Source: Alphaproteobacteria bacterium | GTDB lineage: Bacteria > Pseudomonadota > Alphaproteobacteria > Micavibrionales > Micavibrionaceae | Direction: 5' to 3' | Assembly: GCA_021775955.1 (NCBI GenBank) | Contig: JAJFGU010000002.1 | Span: 1-64,000 of the forward strand | DNA length: 64,000 nt | In this document: positions 7,983 to 16,870 of the stretch, piece after piece | Layout of the letters: each line of letters starts with the position of its first letter | Numbering within the stretch: position 1 is the first letter of the stretch | The notes under the pieces: generated by a model | Database searches by the model: none | Told to the model about the DNA's origin: nothing | Seen by the model: the letters and a program-made list of their open reading frames with translations, nothing else | Program-made: the position numbers and the translations under genes

Positions 7983-9341
7983 ATGACCAACACAGCCGCA
8001 CCAAAAAACCCAAAAAGAAACGGGCAAGCCAAAAGCAACCGTGAAAAGAGCCTGTCCGAAAGCACGCAGCTTATGATCGATCAGCATTTATGGCTGAAAA
8101 TCCTCATCGGCATGGCGCTCGGGATTACCCTCGGCTTGGCCTTGTCCCCATCGGGCGGCGCTCTGCTGGAAAAAGAGCTCGCCTTTAGCCTTGGCGAATG
8201 GATCTCCCTGCCCGGTGTGTTGTTTCTTGGCCTGATCCAGATGGTCATTATTCCGCTGGTGGTTTGCTCGATTATTCTCGGCATTGCCGAAAGCGGATCA
8301 ATGGAGTTTTTAAAGCGCATGGGGCTGCGCATCATTCCTTATTTTATTATCACCACTATGATTGCCATCACCATCGGCATTATCCTGACGCAGCTTGTTC
8401 AGCCGGGCATGGTGGTAGATCGCGCTGTTGCTCTGGAGATATTAAATTCCGGCGCGGTGGCGGGCCGTCTGCCGGGCGAGACATTCGAAAGCCTCACCAT
8501 CCCCGAGCGCATTGCCAATATCATCCCGACCAACCCCGCCAAAGCGCAGGTTGACCGCAACATGCTGCAAGTCGTCATAGCCTCAATTCTCATCGGCATT
8601 GCGCTGATCACCATTCCAACAAAGACCGGCAAGCCGTTTAAGGATTTATGCATCGCCGGCCAGGTCCTGTCGATGAAAGTCATCAGCTGGGCTATGATGA
8701 TCGCGCCTTACGCCGTATTCGGCCTGTTGTGCAACATCACCATTCGCCTTGGGCTTGATGTGCTGGTCAGTGTCGGGTTTTATGCCGTCACAGTGCTGGC
8801 CGGACTTGGCCTTATGATGCTGGTGTATCTAACCATCATTGCCACGCTGACCAAAAAACCGCTCGGCGAATTCATAAAAGGCATACGCGAGGTACAATTG
8901 CTCGCCTTTTCCACCTCGTCTTCCGCCGCCACCATGCCGTTTTCGATTCAAGCCGCCGAGGAAAAATTACACTTACGCCCGGAAGTCAGCCGCTTTGTTA
9001 TCCCCCTCGGCGCGACAGTGAATATGGACGGTACAGCACTGTATCAGGCCGTGGCCGCTTTGTTCCTGTGCCAGGTCTTTGGCGTCGATCTCAGCACTAC
9101 CGAAATTATTTTGCTGCTGTTGACCACGGTCGGCGCCTCGATCGGCACACCCGCCACGCCCGGCGTTGGCATTGTCGTTCTGGCCACCATTCTCGTGGGC
9201 ATCGGAATTCCGGCCGGGGCGATTGCGCTCATTATAGGAGTCGACCGTATTCTGGATATGTGCCGCACCACCGTAAATGTAACGGGTGACTTAACGGCCT
9301 CAACAGTCATGGATCGCTGGTTGCCGGATAAAAAGACATAA
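7983..9341 (+). CDS. Dicarboxylate/amino acid:cation symporter (DAACS)
   Basis: 452 residues with about eight membrane helices plus two re-entrant loops. Key motifs: STSSSAATMPFSIQAA (first re-entrant loop, about 311-326) and VNMDGTALYQAVAALF (NMDGT substrate/sodium motif), followed by GTPATPGVGIVVLATIL and GVDRILDMCRTTVNVTGD (substrate Asp/Arg/Asn on the last helix). This is the GltP/DctA/SLC1 family, moving glutamate, aspartate or C4-dicarboxylates inward with cations. A 35-residue basic N-terminal tail precedes the first helix. Which substrate is not decided by sequence. Confidence 0.9.
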   Translation: MTNTAAPKNPKRNGQAKSNREKSLSESTQLMIDQHLWLKILIGMALGITLGLALSPSGGALLEKELAFSLGEWISLPGVLFLGLIQMVIIPLVVCSIILGIAESGSMEFLKRMGLRIIPYFIITTMIAITIGIILTQLVQPGMVVDRAVALEILNSGAVAGRLPGETFESLTIPERIANIIPTNPAKAQVDRNMLQVVIASILIGIALITIPTKTGKPFKDLCIAGQVLSMKVISWAMMIAPYAVFGLLCNITIRLGLDVLVSVGFYAVTVLAGLGLMMLVYLTIIATLTKKPLGEFIKGIREVQLLAFSTSSSAATMPFSIQAAEEKLHLRPEVSRFVIPLGATVNMDGTALYQAVAALFLCQVFGVDLSTTEIILLLLTTVGASIGTPATPGVGIVVLATILVGIGIPAGAIALIIGVDRILDMCRTTVNVTGDLTASTVMDRWLPDKKT

Positions 9342-9387
9342 TTTTTTACATAACTTTTGACAGCCGCGTTAATTTTATGGCATATAG

Positions 9388-9861
9388 ATGCCTATGAGCA
9401 AACTTATTGAGTATATAGAAGAACACACAGACATCTGTGTGTTCAATGACATAGCTTTAGACAACAGAAACCCTATTGATCTCTTGGTTGCCAAAGTTGC
9501 TGTAAAAGGAAACCCAGACGCAAAGGTCTTGGGGGAAATAGTGGCCAATTATATGCCGACCCCTTTTCATACCTTAAACCCTTTTGACGGCAGACCACAC
9601 AGCCCTGGAAGCATTGCTTTCTGGCTCGTGGAAGGAGATGAAGAATTAAAGGCCGATCCTGATGCGGCTAAAAAAAAGATGATCCCAGCCATAAGGTTTA
9701 TGGGGCTGGTACACTATTTGGAGCTGGCTAAGATTGATATCTCTGTCAATGAGCCTCTTTCTAAACTTTCGTCTTTCAATAGGGCAACATTATTTACTCA
9801 CGGACGAATATCTCTGCAGACTGATCAGACACAACAACCTGCACTAGCTCTCCACCCCTAG
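9388..9861 (+). CDS. Hypothetical protein
   Basis: 157 residues, no signal peptide or membrane helix, family not recognised. It is more AT-rich than its neighbours. The first codons ATGCCTATGAGC offer two starts; no Shine-Dalgarno is visible for either. Its last 18 bp overlap the convergent AMIN lipoprotein gene. Probably an orphan gene of recent origin or transfer. Confidence 0.5.
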   Translation: MPMSKLIEYIEEHTDICVFNDIALDNRNPIDLLVAKVAVKGNPDAKVLGEIVANYMPTPFHTLNPFDGRPHSPGSIAFWLVEGDEELKADPDAAKKKMIPAIRFMGLVHYLELAKIDISVNEPLSKLSSFNRATLFTHGRISLQTDQTQQPALALHP

Positions 9862-10686
9862 CGGTACAAAATCAAAAATCAGCCTGTGGCCCTTGCCTTT
9901 ATCAGGCGGAAAGGTTGTCGCCCAAACAATTTTTGCAGGCCGTACAAATTTCAGCGTTAATCTCGTGCCGTTTTCATCCGATTGCGCACGGTACCCCAAA
10001 ATAAGCGGATGCTTCATGATCTTGGCTTCAAGCCCGGCATCCCAGGCCACCCCCGGCATTTGTATCGCCAGCTGCTCTTTGGCCTCATCAAACTTACGCG
10101 AAAACGCCGCCTTCCCAGTTAGATCAATCACCATTCTTGTCTTATCCGGATGCTCGCCAAAACGCACGCGCGCAATTTTTAATCCATCCTTACCGCCACC
10201 CTTTACGGCCCGCGCCGTTTTTTCTGTCTTAGGTTTAGGGGCCGGCGCAACAGAAGCAACTGATATCTCCTGCCTGTCCTCTTTTTTAAAGTCCGGCTTA
10301 TGACCCGGAATTCTTCCCGCATAAGCAAGCACCGTTTCCTCTTCCCCTGCAGCCGGTGCAATCACCTGCAGGGTACGAAAATTCATATTGGAGCTGTGCG
10401 GATTATAGTGCGTGGTGTAAAGCGCGGTCTGGGTTTTGCCGTGATCAACTCTTTTGCGCGCCTTCATGTGCTCCTGCAGCGGGGAAATTTCAACCTTGCG
10501 CTTATCCTCGACCTCGATCATATCCCAGGCCCCGCTTTCCGCTGCCAACAGCCTTTCAACCGTCAACTTCTTTTTCGATTTAAAACCGGAATACACATAG
10601 GTGTTTGAACTTGTCGATGTATTGCAAGCCGCCACCATCAATGAACAGGCAAGAAATCCCGAAATAAAAACGTTTTTGATAGGCAT
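9844..10686 (-). CDS. AMIN-domain lipoprotein
   Basis: 280 residues. The N-terminus has a lipobox ending at Cys21 (LMVAAC), so it is predicted to be lipid-anchored in the envelope. The C-terminal part from about 165 (RVRFGEHPDKTRMVIDLTGKAAF ... RLIFDFVPL) matches the AMIN fold, which targets proteins to peptidoglycan-associated sites in amidases and secretins. The middle is low-complexity and Lys/Pro-rich. The partner is unknown. Confidence 0.7.
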   Translation of the reverse strand: MPIKNVFISGFLACSLMVAACNTSTSSNTYVYSGFKSKKKLTVERLLAAESGAWDMIEVEDKRKVEISPLQEHMKARKRVDHGKTQTALYTTHYNPHSSNMNFRTLQVIAPAAGEEETVLAYAGRIPGHKPDFKKEDRQEISVASVAPAPKPKTEKTARAVKGGGKDGLKIARVRFGEHPDKTRMVIDLTGKAAFSRKFDEAKEQLAIQMPGVAWDAGLEAKIMKHPLILGYRAQSDENGTRLTLKFVRPAKIVWATTFPPDKGKGHRLIFDFVPLGVES

Positions 10687-10795
10687 GATTATGAAGTCGT
10701 TTATTGGCTAAAACCCTGCATAGTCTAGGCTTGCCTCAAAATGATCGCAAGAGATTAACCCGATATTAACGCCAAAAATATACAAATAAGGTGTT

Positions 10796-11389
10796 ATGGC
10801 CGGTAAGAGCAGTATTAAACATAATCTTTTAGGGTGTCTGGAAACCGCTTTGTTCATGCCGGGAGGCGCGGAGCGTTTCTGCGCAAGCCGCTCTTCCATG
10901 CTCAAATCTTTCCTGATTCCGTTGCTGGTTTTGCCCTTATCCCTCATCACCGTCATCGCCGCGCATCCGGACCCGGAGCTGCCGCCCACAGCCGCCAAAA
11001 TCCTGATTGCCGTTTACAGCCTGCGGACCGTGATTTATCTCAGCGCCTTTCTCGGCTTTGTTTACGTCATGGCCAAAACCATGGACCGGCTGGAGAGCTT
11101 TTACCGTTTTGTCACCGCCAATAACTGGCTGGCTCTGCCTGCGGCGGTTTTGATGATCCCGCTGGTCTTGCTGTTTGTAACCGGCGCTTATGGTTGGAGC
11201 GAAATTTATCCTCTGATGGTATTGGTGACGCTTTATTCTTACGCCTATACCGCGTTCATGGCGAGTTACGTTTTGCGCATCCCGATGGAGCTCGCCTGCT
11301 TTATTGCCATCGCCGGTATGGCGATCAACCAGACCTCGCTCGATGTCATGAAATGGCTGGCGGTGAATACGCTTTATCTTATTTCGTAA
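10796..11389 (+). CDS. Multi-pass membrane protein (Yip1-like)
   Basis: 197 residues with about five hydrophobic helices (near 38-56, 65-85, 103-125, 135-155, 160-180). AAGG lies just before the ATG. The short N-terminal amphipathic segment followed by the helix bundle resembles bacterial Yip1-type proteins, but this is a loose likeness. It overlaps the convergent transferase gene by 11 bp. Confidence 0.55.
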   Translation: MAGKSSIKHNLLGCLETALFMPGGAERFCASRSSMLKSFLIPLLVLPLSLITVIAAHPDPELPPTAAKILIAVYSLRTVIYLSAFLGFVYVMAKTMDRLESFYRFVTANNWLALPAAVLMIPLVLLFVTGAYGWSEIYPLMVLVTLYSYAYTAFMASYVLRIPMELACFIAIAGMAINQTSLDVMKWLAVNTLYLIS

Positions 11390-12446
11390 ACCTCGAAAGC
11401 ACCACTATAAACCCCTGCGGCTTTAACGATATCATCATATGCACCACCCAGTACCCCAGCCAGGCAATCATCAGCACCGGCGCAGGGATACCGAGCAAAA
11501 TACCACCATAACCGATTGCGCCGAACACCACACTCACCAGTAGAATCAGCGCTGTCGCCCGGCCAGGCGAAAAACCAGCGGCAATAAAGTGGTGATGAAA
11601 ATGACCGCGATCAGGATCAAACGGGTGGCGTCCTTCTTTCATCCGCCGGACAAACTGTCCGCAGGCATCCATCACCGGCAGCGCGACAATCCAGGCCACC
11701 GAAACGGGGAGCAAAACAGGCTCGACCCCTTGCGAAAGCGTAATCACATACCAGGCCAGCACCAGGCCCAGCGCCATGCTCCCCGCATCGCCCAAAAACA
11801 CGCTCGCCTTTTCCCGCAAAGGATGACGCATATTGTAGTATAAAAACCCGAGCAAAGCGGCATCAAGCGCGCATAAAATCCCAAATACCTGCCATGCACC
11901 GCCAAGCGCGCAAGCAATCTTCAACCAACCAAACATCACCAGCCCCTGCCCACCCGCAAGGCCGTCCAGCCCGTCCATCAAATTCACCGCATTGATCAGA
12001 AGCACCACACAAAACACCGAAAACGGTACCGACAGCAGGCCAAGCCCAATGGGCCCAAAGCCGAACATATCGCCAAGCTCAAAAACCTGCGCGCCACCAG
12101 GCAGAACAATCAAAAACGCCGCGACAAACTGGATCATAAATTTAATCCAGGGTTGGATATGCCGGTAATCATCCACCGCTCCTGTCACTAAAATAAGCGC
12201 GAGCGCGGCAAATAACGGCCAGTAAACGTCCATGTCAGCGCCCGCCAGTAAACTGGCAACCATAAAAACCGGAAACACCACCAGCCCGCCAATCGGCGGC
12301 ACGGGCTCCGCATGATCTTTGCGCCCGCCGGGCTTATCGACAAAATCAAAACGGATAGCAGCGCGCCTTGCAACCGGAAGCGCGGCAAGAACAACAAACA
12401 ATGGAAAAACTGTTACCCAGAAAAGCCCCATAACTGCAATTATCAC
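11379..12446 (-). CDS. MraY/WecA-family undecaprenyl-phosphate sugar-1-P transferase
   Basis: 355 residues, about ten membrane helices. The catalytic motifs of the family are complete: VDDYRHIQPW (DDxxx), NAVNLMDGLDGLAGG (NxxNxxDGxDGLA), FLGDAGSMALG, and DPDRGHFHHHF (the HIHH-type loop for the nucleotide sugar). It transfers a HexNAc-1-phosphate from a UDP sugar to undecaprenyl phosphate in the inner membrane, the first step of O-antigen or capsule units. The overall pattern is WecA-like rather than MraY, and fits the nucleotide-sugar genes further on. Confidence 0.85.
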   Translation of the reverse strand: MIIAVMGLFWVTVFPLFVVLAALPVARRAAIRFDFVDKPGGRKDHAEPVPPIGGLVVFPVFMVASLLAGADMDVYWPLFAALALILVTGAVDDYRHIQPWIKFMIQFVAAFLIVLPGGAQVFELGDMFGFGPIGLGLLSVPFSVFCVVLLINAVNLMDGLDGLAGGQGLVMFGWLKIACALGGAWQVFGILCALDAALLGFLYYNMRHPLREKASVFLGDAGSMALGLVLAWYVITLSQGVEPVLLPVSVAWIVALPVMDACGQFVRRMKEGRHPFDPDRGHFHHHFIAAGFSPGRATALILLVSVVFGAIGYGGILLGIPAPVLMIAWLGYWVVHMMISLKPQGFIVVLSRFTK

Positions 12447-12488
12447 CCCTTGCTACCCATAAATAAAGAATCTTTTTTGGCAGAGCGG

Positions 12489-13589
12489 CTAAACCCCAAA
12501 ACGCACCGGATTTAACTTTTTTACCACTTCATCAGGCAGCGACAATTCCCGCTCCAAAATCATATCGGCAATCAAATGCGCCCCGGCCAGTGAGCCGATA
12601 ATCCCGTGGGCGCTATGCGCTGTAGAAACGTAAACATCCCTGCAATCATGCGCCCGCCCGATAACCGGGAAATGATCCTTTGACGTGACGCGCACCGATG
12701 CCCAGCTCCCGCCAGGCTTCAACCCTTTCGCAACATCCGGCGCAACCCCGGCCAACGCCGCAATATTGTCCCGGTCGTCGTCTTCATGAATATCACTATG
12801 ACGAACCCCCTGCTGGAATGTCGCCCCTATGATGTGGCCACCATCTTTGACGGGCAGAACATAGCCGTCATAACACAAGGCGCAGCGTAGCTTTTCCGAC
12901 TCTGCCGTGGCCTTTACAAACGTCACCTGCCCGCGCACCGGAGAAAGCGGCAACTCGCGTGTCTCCTCGAATTTCCTGACCCCCATCCCGCAGGCAAGAA
13001 CAACCGCATCGGCATCCACATCCGCAATGCTTTTAATCTTTGTGTTGAAATGAACCTCCACCCCGTCGGCATATCTCTCACATAATTTCTTCGGTGATAC
13101 ATATCCCGATCCCGGCAGATAAATTGCCTCATGACGCAATTCCACACCGGCAATTTCTGATGTCTGCTCCGCGTCCAAAAGCTGTATATCCTTTTCCGCC
13201 CAGCCCCATGTTTCAATGGTTTGCTCTAATTGCTTTTTCTTTCTTTCATCGGTGATTAGATGCAGCGCACCGCAGGGATTCCAATCTATAATATTGTCAT
13301 CCTGAAGCGCTCGCGCTGAAGGATCTAGATTCTTCAAGGCAAGCCTTTCAGAATGACAAAGACTGGAAAAAGTCTCCAACGCCAAACGAAACGCATGAGC
13401 ATAAAAATCACTCTCCGGCGTGCGGTGGGCGGACAGGCGCGGATTATACAAACCAATGGGGTTTCCCGACGCGCCCGGCGCTATTTCCGCACCGGCCTCG
13501 TATATCACCGGCTCCACGCCCGCGCACTTTAACACATACGCACAAGCCGTTCCCGCCAGCCCACCGCCGATAATCGCTATTTTTTTCAT
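12489..13589 (-). CDS. mnmC: MnmC oxidoreductase (FAD-dependent cmnm5s2U34 oxidoreductase), split
   Basis: 366 residues of the D-amino-acid-oxidase fold: FAD-binding IAIIGGGLAGTACAYVL at the N-terminus, ASGNPIGLYNPRLSAH, and near the C-terminus DVYVSTAHSAHGIIGSLAGAHL. This is the C-terminal half of the E. coli bifunctional MnmC, which converts cmnm5s2U to nm5s2U at tRNA position 34. The methyltransferase half is a separate gene (mnmD) about 450 bp away. Residues about 78-98 (CHSERLALKNLDPSARAL...) are encoded by a 64-bp palindromic repeat inserted in frame. Confidence 0.85.
   Translation of the reverse strand: MKKIAIIGGGLAGTACAYVLKCAGVEPVIYEAGAEIAPGASGNPIGLYNPRLSAHRTPESDFYAHAFRLALETFSSLCHSERLALKNLDPSARALQDDNIIDWNPCGALHLITDERKKKQLEQTIETWGWAEKDIQLLDAEQTSEIAGVELRHEAIYLPGSGYVSPKKLCERYADGVEVHFNTKIKSIADVDADAVVLACGMGVRKFEETRELPLSPVRGQVTFVKATAESEKLRCALCYDGYVLPVKDGGHIIGATFQQGVRHSDIHEDDDRDNIAALAGVAPDVAKGLKPGGSWASVRVTSKDHFPVIGRAHDCRDVYVSTAHSAHGIIGSLAGAHLIADMILERELSLPDEVVKKLNPVRFGV
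13295..13358. repeat. Palindromic repeat, family B, copy 1 (inside mnmC)
   Basis: A 64-bp palindrome: outer stem TGTCATCCTGAA (13295-13306) with TTCAGAATGACA (13347-13358), central ATCTAGAT, and two side hairpins. Its reverse complement matches the copy at 23201-23264 at 59 of 64 positions with no gaps. Here it is read through in frame, adding about 21 residues to MnmC. Confidence 0.9.
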
Positions 13590-13668
13590 TTAAATTCCCT
13601 AAAAAAGATTTGACATAATTTTAATAATGTGGTTTATTAGCCCTCTTAATATATAAAAGGACAGACCA

Positions 13669-14061
13669 ATGAATGACAAAATAAAATTTAGTGATTTTTA
13701 CAATGGCCTGCAGAATCCCATGAGGATTTTGATTCACGGCATTCAGGTCGACCAACTTCCTAGCACTGACCTTCGCCAAAAAATAGAAAATACGGTCAAG
13801 GATTTGCGAAAAGTCAGCAAGCATTTCATGACACTTAATATCCCACAGGGTGCACAGCACGGTGAATCCGATGATGAAGAGATTTCCATTAGAAATTTTA
13901 ATGCATACTTCCAAGCAACCAGCGTTGATTTATCTATATTAAATACACTAGCAGATCTACTTGAAAACGAAGGAGTCATAGGTTTTATGGATGCAGAACA
14001 AAGGCCTACAGAAAATGCACAAGCTGCAAGACAGCTATATGAAGTTCTTAGTCATGGCTAA
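13669..14061 (+). CDS. Hypothetical protein
   Basis: 130 residues with AAGGAC upstream of the ATG. It looks helical and soluble, without signal peptide or known motif. It lies between the two halves of the MnmC system and on the opposite strand, overlapping the 3' end of mnmD by 14 bp. It is AT-richer than both neighbours. Function unknown. Confidence 0.5.
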   Translation: MNDKIKFSDFYNGLQNPMRILIHGIQVDQLPSTDLRQKIENTVKDLRKVSKHFMTLNIPQGAQHGESDDEEISIRNFNAYFQATSVDLSILNTLADLLENEGVIGFMDAEQRPTENAQAARQLYEVLSHG

Positions 14062-14791
14062 ATTCACCCACTAACATATCCCGCTTTGATCCAAAGCCCG
14101 GAACCTTAGAAACATCAAACCCTGCCGCCTGCAAGCCGCGTTTGACGAACCCGGCGGCGGTGAAGGTGGCAAAACTAGAGCCTTTCTTACTTAGCCGCAC
14201 CATTTCCTGAAAAACAGTTTCGCTCCACATTTCGGGATTGGCCGAGGGTTTAAACCCATCCAAAAACCAGCAATCGACTTCGCCCTCTAAAGCCGGCAAC
14301 ATGTCATTCACATCGCCGATCAGCAGCTCCAGAGTTACCTGCGGGCTGAATTCAAACCGCCCGCCTTCCGGGCCATAGCGCGACAATAATTGTTCTAAAT
14401 ATATATCATATCTCCCTTCTTCGTCATCCCGGCGAAAGCCGGGACCCATACGTTGGTCCATCCCTATAGATCCCGGCTTTCGCCGGGATGACGGTAAAAG
14501 AGGGCCCAAAGTTCCTCTAATCTCTCCCGCCGATAACGGATATTTCTCCACCGAAATGAAATGCAGATTTTGCCCCGGCCCTGCGGTTTCCTCAAACAAT
14601 TTCCATGCGGCTAAAAAATTCAGCCCCGTGCCAAAGCCAGTCTCAGCAATGACAAACTCTTTATTTTCCCTCTCGCCCCCTTGCCAAGCGCCAGGCAGGT
14701 CATTACCTTCTATAAAGACATGATGCGTTTCACCCAGCCCGTCTTCGGCCGAGAAATAGACATCATCAAATTGCGCTGACCTTAAAACCAT
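14048..14791 (-). CDS. mnmD: MnmD tRNA (mnm5s2U34) methyltransferase, split from MnmC
   Basis: About 247 residues from the ATG at 14791 (VLRSAQFDDVYFSAEDGLGETHHVFI, the normal N-terminus; a longer frame to 14857 would overlap the oligopeptidase gene). SAM-binding motif: FVIAETGFGTGLNFLAAW. The later DCWFLDGFKPSANPEMW is the DAFxPxxNPxxW signature of the enzyme. It methylates nm5s2U to mnm5s2U. About 24 residues in the middle (SSRRKPGS ... GFRRDD) are encoded by a 72-bp palindromic repeat. The start is only 14 bp from the divergent oligopeptidase start. Confidence 0.85.
   Translation of the reverse strand: MVLRSAQFDDVYFSAEDGLGETHHVFIEGNDLPGAWQGGERENKEFVIAETGFGTGLNFLAAWKLFEETAGPGQNLHFISVEKYPLSAGEIRGTLGPLLPSSRRKPGSIGMDQRMGPGFRRDDEEGRYDIYLEQLLSRYGPEGGRFEFSPQVTLELLIGDVNDMLPALEGEVDCWFLDGFKPSANPEMWSETVFQEMVRLSKKGSSFATFTAAGFVKRGLQAAGFDVSKVPGFGSKRDMLVGEFSHD
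14422..14493. repeat. Palindromic repeat, family C (inside mnmD)
   Basis: Perfect 23-bp inverted repeat: arms at 14422-14444 and 14471-14493 (CGTCATCCCGGCGAAAGCC...) around a 26-bp interior. The unit is 72 bp, exactly 24 codons, and is read in frame within mnmD. Each arm itself folds (CCCGGC/GCCGGG). Confidence 0.9.
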
Positions 14792-14805
14792 GAAAGACCC
14801 TATAT

Positions 14806-16860
14806 ATGTCCGATAACCCGCTGTTGCAAAATTCAAGCCTGCCCAATCAAGCACCACCCTTTGATAAAATCAAGGATGAGCATTATTTTCCTGCGATTGA
14901 GGCGGCGATCGAGGAGGCACGCGCCAATATCGAGGCGATTAAAGCCAACACAGACGCTCCGGATTTTGAAAACACGATCATCGCGCTGGAAACGGCATCA
15001 GAAACCCTCGGCACCGCCAGCGGTATTTTCTACAACCAGATGAGCGCGATGGGCGGCGACGAATTGCACGAGCTGGCGGAAAAGATAGGCCCTATCTCTG
15101 CCAATTTCGGCAGCGACGTAATCCTCGATGAAGATTTATTTGCGCGCGTTAAAACCATCTACGATCAAAAAGACAGCCTCGACCTCACGCCCGAACAGCT
15201 TACATTGCTAGATGACGACTACAAAGATTTCGTACGTGGTGGCGCGCTTCTTAACGAAGATAAGAAAAAACGCCTGCGCGAGATCAGCGAACAGATGTCG
15301 GTGCTTGCTCCGTCTTTCATGAACAATGTCAGCAAATCCTCCGAAGCCTTCGAGATGATCATCGAAGACGAAGCCGATCTGGCCGGTCTTCCTGATACTG
15401 CGATTGACGCGGCAAAACATGCCGCCGATGAAAAATCCTATGACGGAAAATGGTTATTCACGCTGGATTACCCCAGCTACGTTCCCTTTATCCAGTTCGC
15501 AGACAACAGAGAATTACGCCAGAAAATATGGAGGGCTTTCGGCAACCGTGCCTGGGGCGATGAATACGATAACAGCGAAAACATTCTTAAAATCGTCAAT
15601 TTACGCCACGAACGCGCAAACCTTCTGGGCTACAAAACCCACGCCCATTATGTGTTGGAGCGCCGCATGGCCGAAACACCGGAAACGGTGATGGGATTTC
15701 TTGAAAAAACCAAAGCCGCCTACAAAGATGCCGCGCTTAAAGATCTCGACACGCTCAAAGACTTCGCCAAAGAGCATGACGGCAATGACGACATCCAGCC
15801 CTGGGACGTTACCTATTTCAGCGAAAAACTCAAACAAAAGCTCTTTGAGTTTTCCTCCGAGGACCTCCGCCCCTACTTCCCGCTGGACAATGTCTTAAGC
15901 GGCTGTTTCGAGCATTTCAGCAAATTATTCGGCCTCAAATTCACACCCTCGAACAAATACACAACATGGCACGAAGACGTCAAAGCCTTCGATGTAACGA
16001 ACACCAAAGACGGCAGTTTTATCGGCACGCTTTATGGCGATTTCCATCCGCGCACAGGGAAGAAAAACGGTGCATGGATGACCAGCTACCGCGATCAGGG
16101 GCTGTTTAACGCTAAAATTGAGCGCCCGGTGATCGCCATTGTTTGCAACTTCACCAAACCAACGCCGGACAAACCCTCACTGCTCACCCATGGCGAAGTG
16201 CTGACCTTGTTCCACGAAATGGGCCATGCCGTGCACGGGCTTCTATCGGATGTCACCTATCGCTCCATGGCCGGCACCAATGTGAAATGGGATTTTGTCG
16301 AACTGCCCTCCCAGGTCCAGGAAAACTGGTGCATGGAAAAGGAAACGCTCGATCTGTTTGCCGCGCATTATGAGACCGGTGAGAAAATCCCGGCAGAGTT
16401 AATCAAAAAACTCCGCGCCGCGCAGAACTTCATGGTCGGCTGGGGCGGCTTGCGCCAGACCAGCATGGGGTTGCTCGATATGGCCTGGCATAACGCCGAC
16501 CCGAGCACCATCAAAGACATCGCCGCCTTCGAGGATGAAGCGACCAAAGATACCTCCCTCTTCCCGCGTTTGGCCGGGCCGGTATCATCATCGTTCAGCC
16601 ATATTTTCGCCGGCGGCTATTCCGCCGGGTATTACAGCTATAAATGGGCCGAGGTTCTCGACGCCGACACCTTTGAGCTGTTTTTGGAGAACGGTTTATA
16701 CGATCAGGAAACCGCAGATGCATACAAAAACGAAGTCTTATCCAAAGGCGGCAGCGAGCCGCCAAACGTGCTCTACAAACGCTTCCGCGGCCGCGATGCC
16801 GACCCCGATGCCCTGTTGCGCCGCGAAGGCCTGCTTGAGAAAACCGAAAAAGCGGCGTAA
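14806..16860 (+). CDS. M3-family oligopeptidase (OpdA/PrlC-like)
   Basis: 684 residues, normal for the M3 family. The zinc site is LFHEMGHAVHGLL (HExxH), with the downstream Glu region NVKWDFVELPSQVQENW. The wording VKWDFVELPSQ...ENW matches oligopeptidase A better than Dcp. It cleaves short peptides in the cytoplasm, including signal-peptide remnants. The start MSDNPLLQNSS is kept because it leaves 14 bp to mnmD, which is divergent. Confidence 0.9.
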   Translation: MSDNPLLQNSSLPNQAPPFDKIKDEHYFPAIEAAIEEARANIEAIKANTDAPDFENTIIALETASETLGTASGIFYNQMSAMGGDELHELAEKIGPISANFGSDVILDEDLFARVKTIYDQKDSLDLTPEQLTLLDDDYKDFVRGGALLNEDKKKRLREISEQMSVLAPSFMNNVSKSSEAFEMIIEDEADLAGLPDTAIDAAKHAADEKSYDGKWLFTLDYPSYVPFIQFADNRELRQKIWRAFGNRAWGDEYDNSENILKIVNLRHERANLLGYKTHAHYVLERRMAETPETVMGFLEKTKAAYKDAALKDLDTLKDFAKEHDGNDDIQPWDVTYFSEKLKQKLFEFSSEDLRPYFPLDNVLSGCFEHFSKLFGLKFTPSNKYTTWHEDVKAFDVTNTKDGSFIGTLYGDFHPRTGKKNGAWMTSYRDQGLFNAKIERPVIAIVCNFTKPTPDKPSLLTHGEVLTLFHEMGHAVHGLLSDVTYRSMAGTNVKWDFVELPSQVQENWCMEKETLDLFAAHYETGEKIPAELIKKLRAAQNFMVGWGGLRQTSMGLLDMAWHNADPSTIKDIAAFEDEATKDTSLFPRLAGPVSSSFSHIFAGGYSAGYYSYKWAEVLDADTFELFLENGLYDQETADAYKNEVLSKGGSEPPNVLYKRFRGRDADPDALLRREGLLEKTEKAA

Positions 16861-16870
16861 TATTCTTCTT

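Noticed and set aside
9357-9386. TTGACA upstream of the hypothetical gene at 9388
   Set aside because: No acceptable -10 at 16-18 bp, and transcription would begin after the start codon.
16535-16870. Upstream extension of the 126-residue gene at 16871
   Set aside because: It is the +2 shadow of the oligopeptidase gene, which has clear family motifs over its full length.
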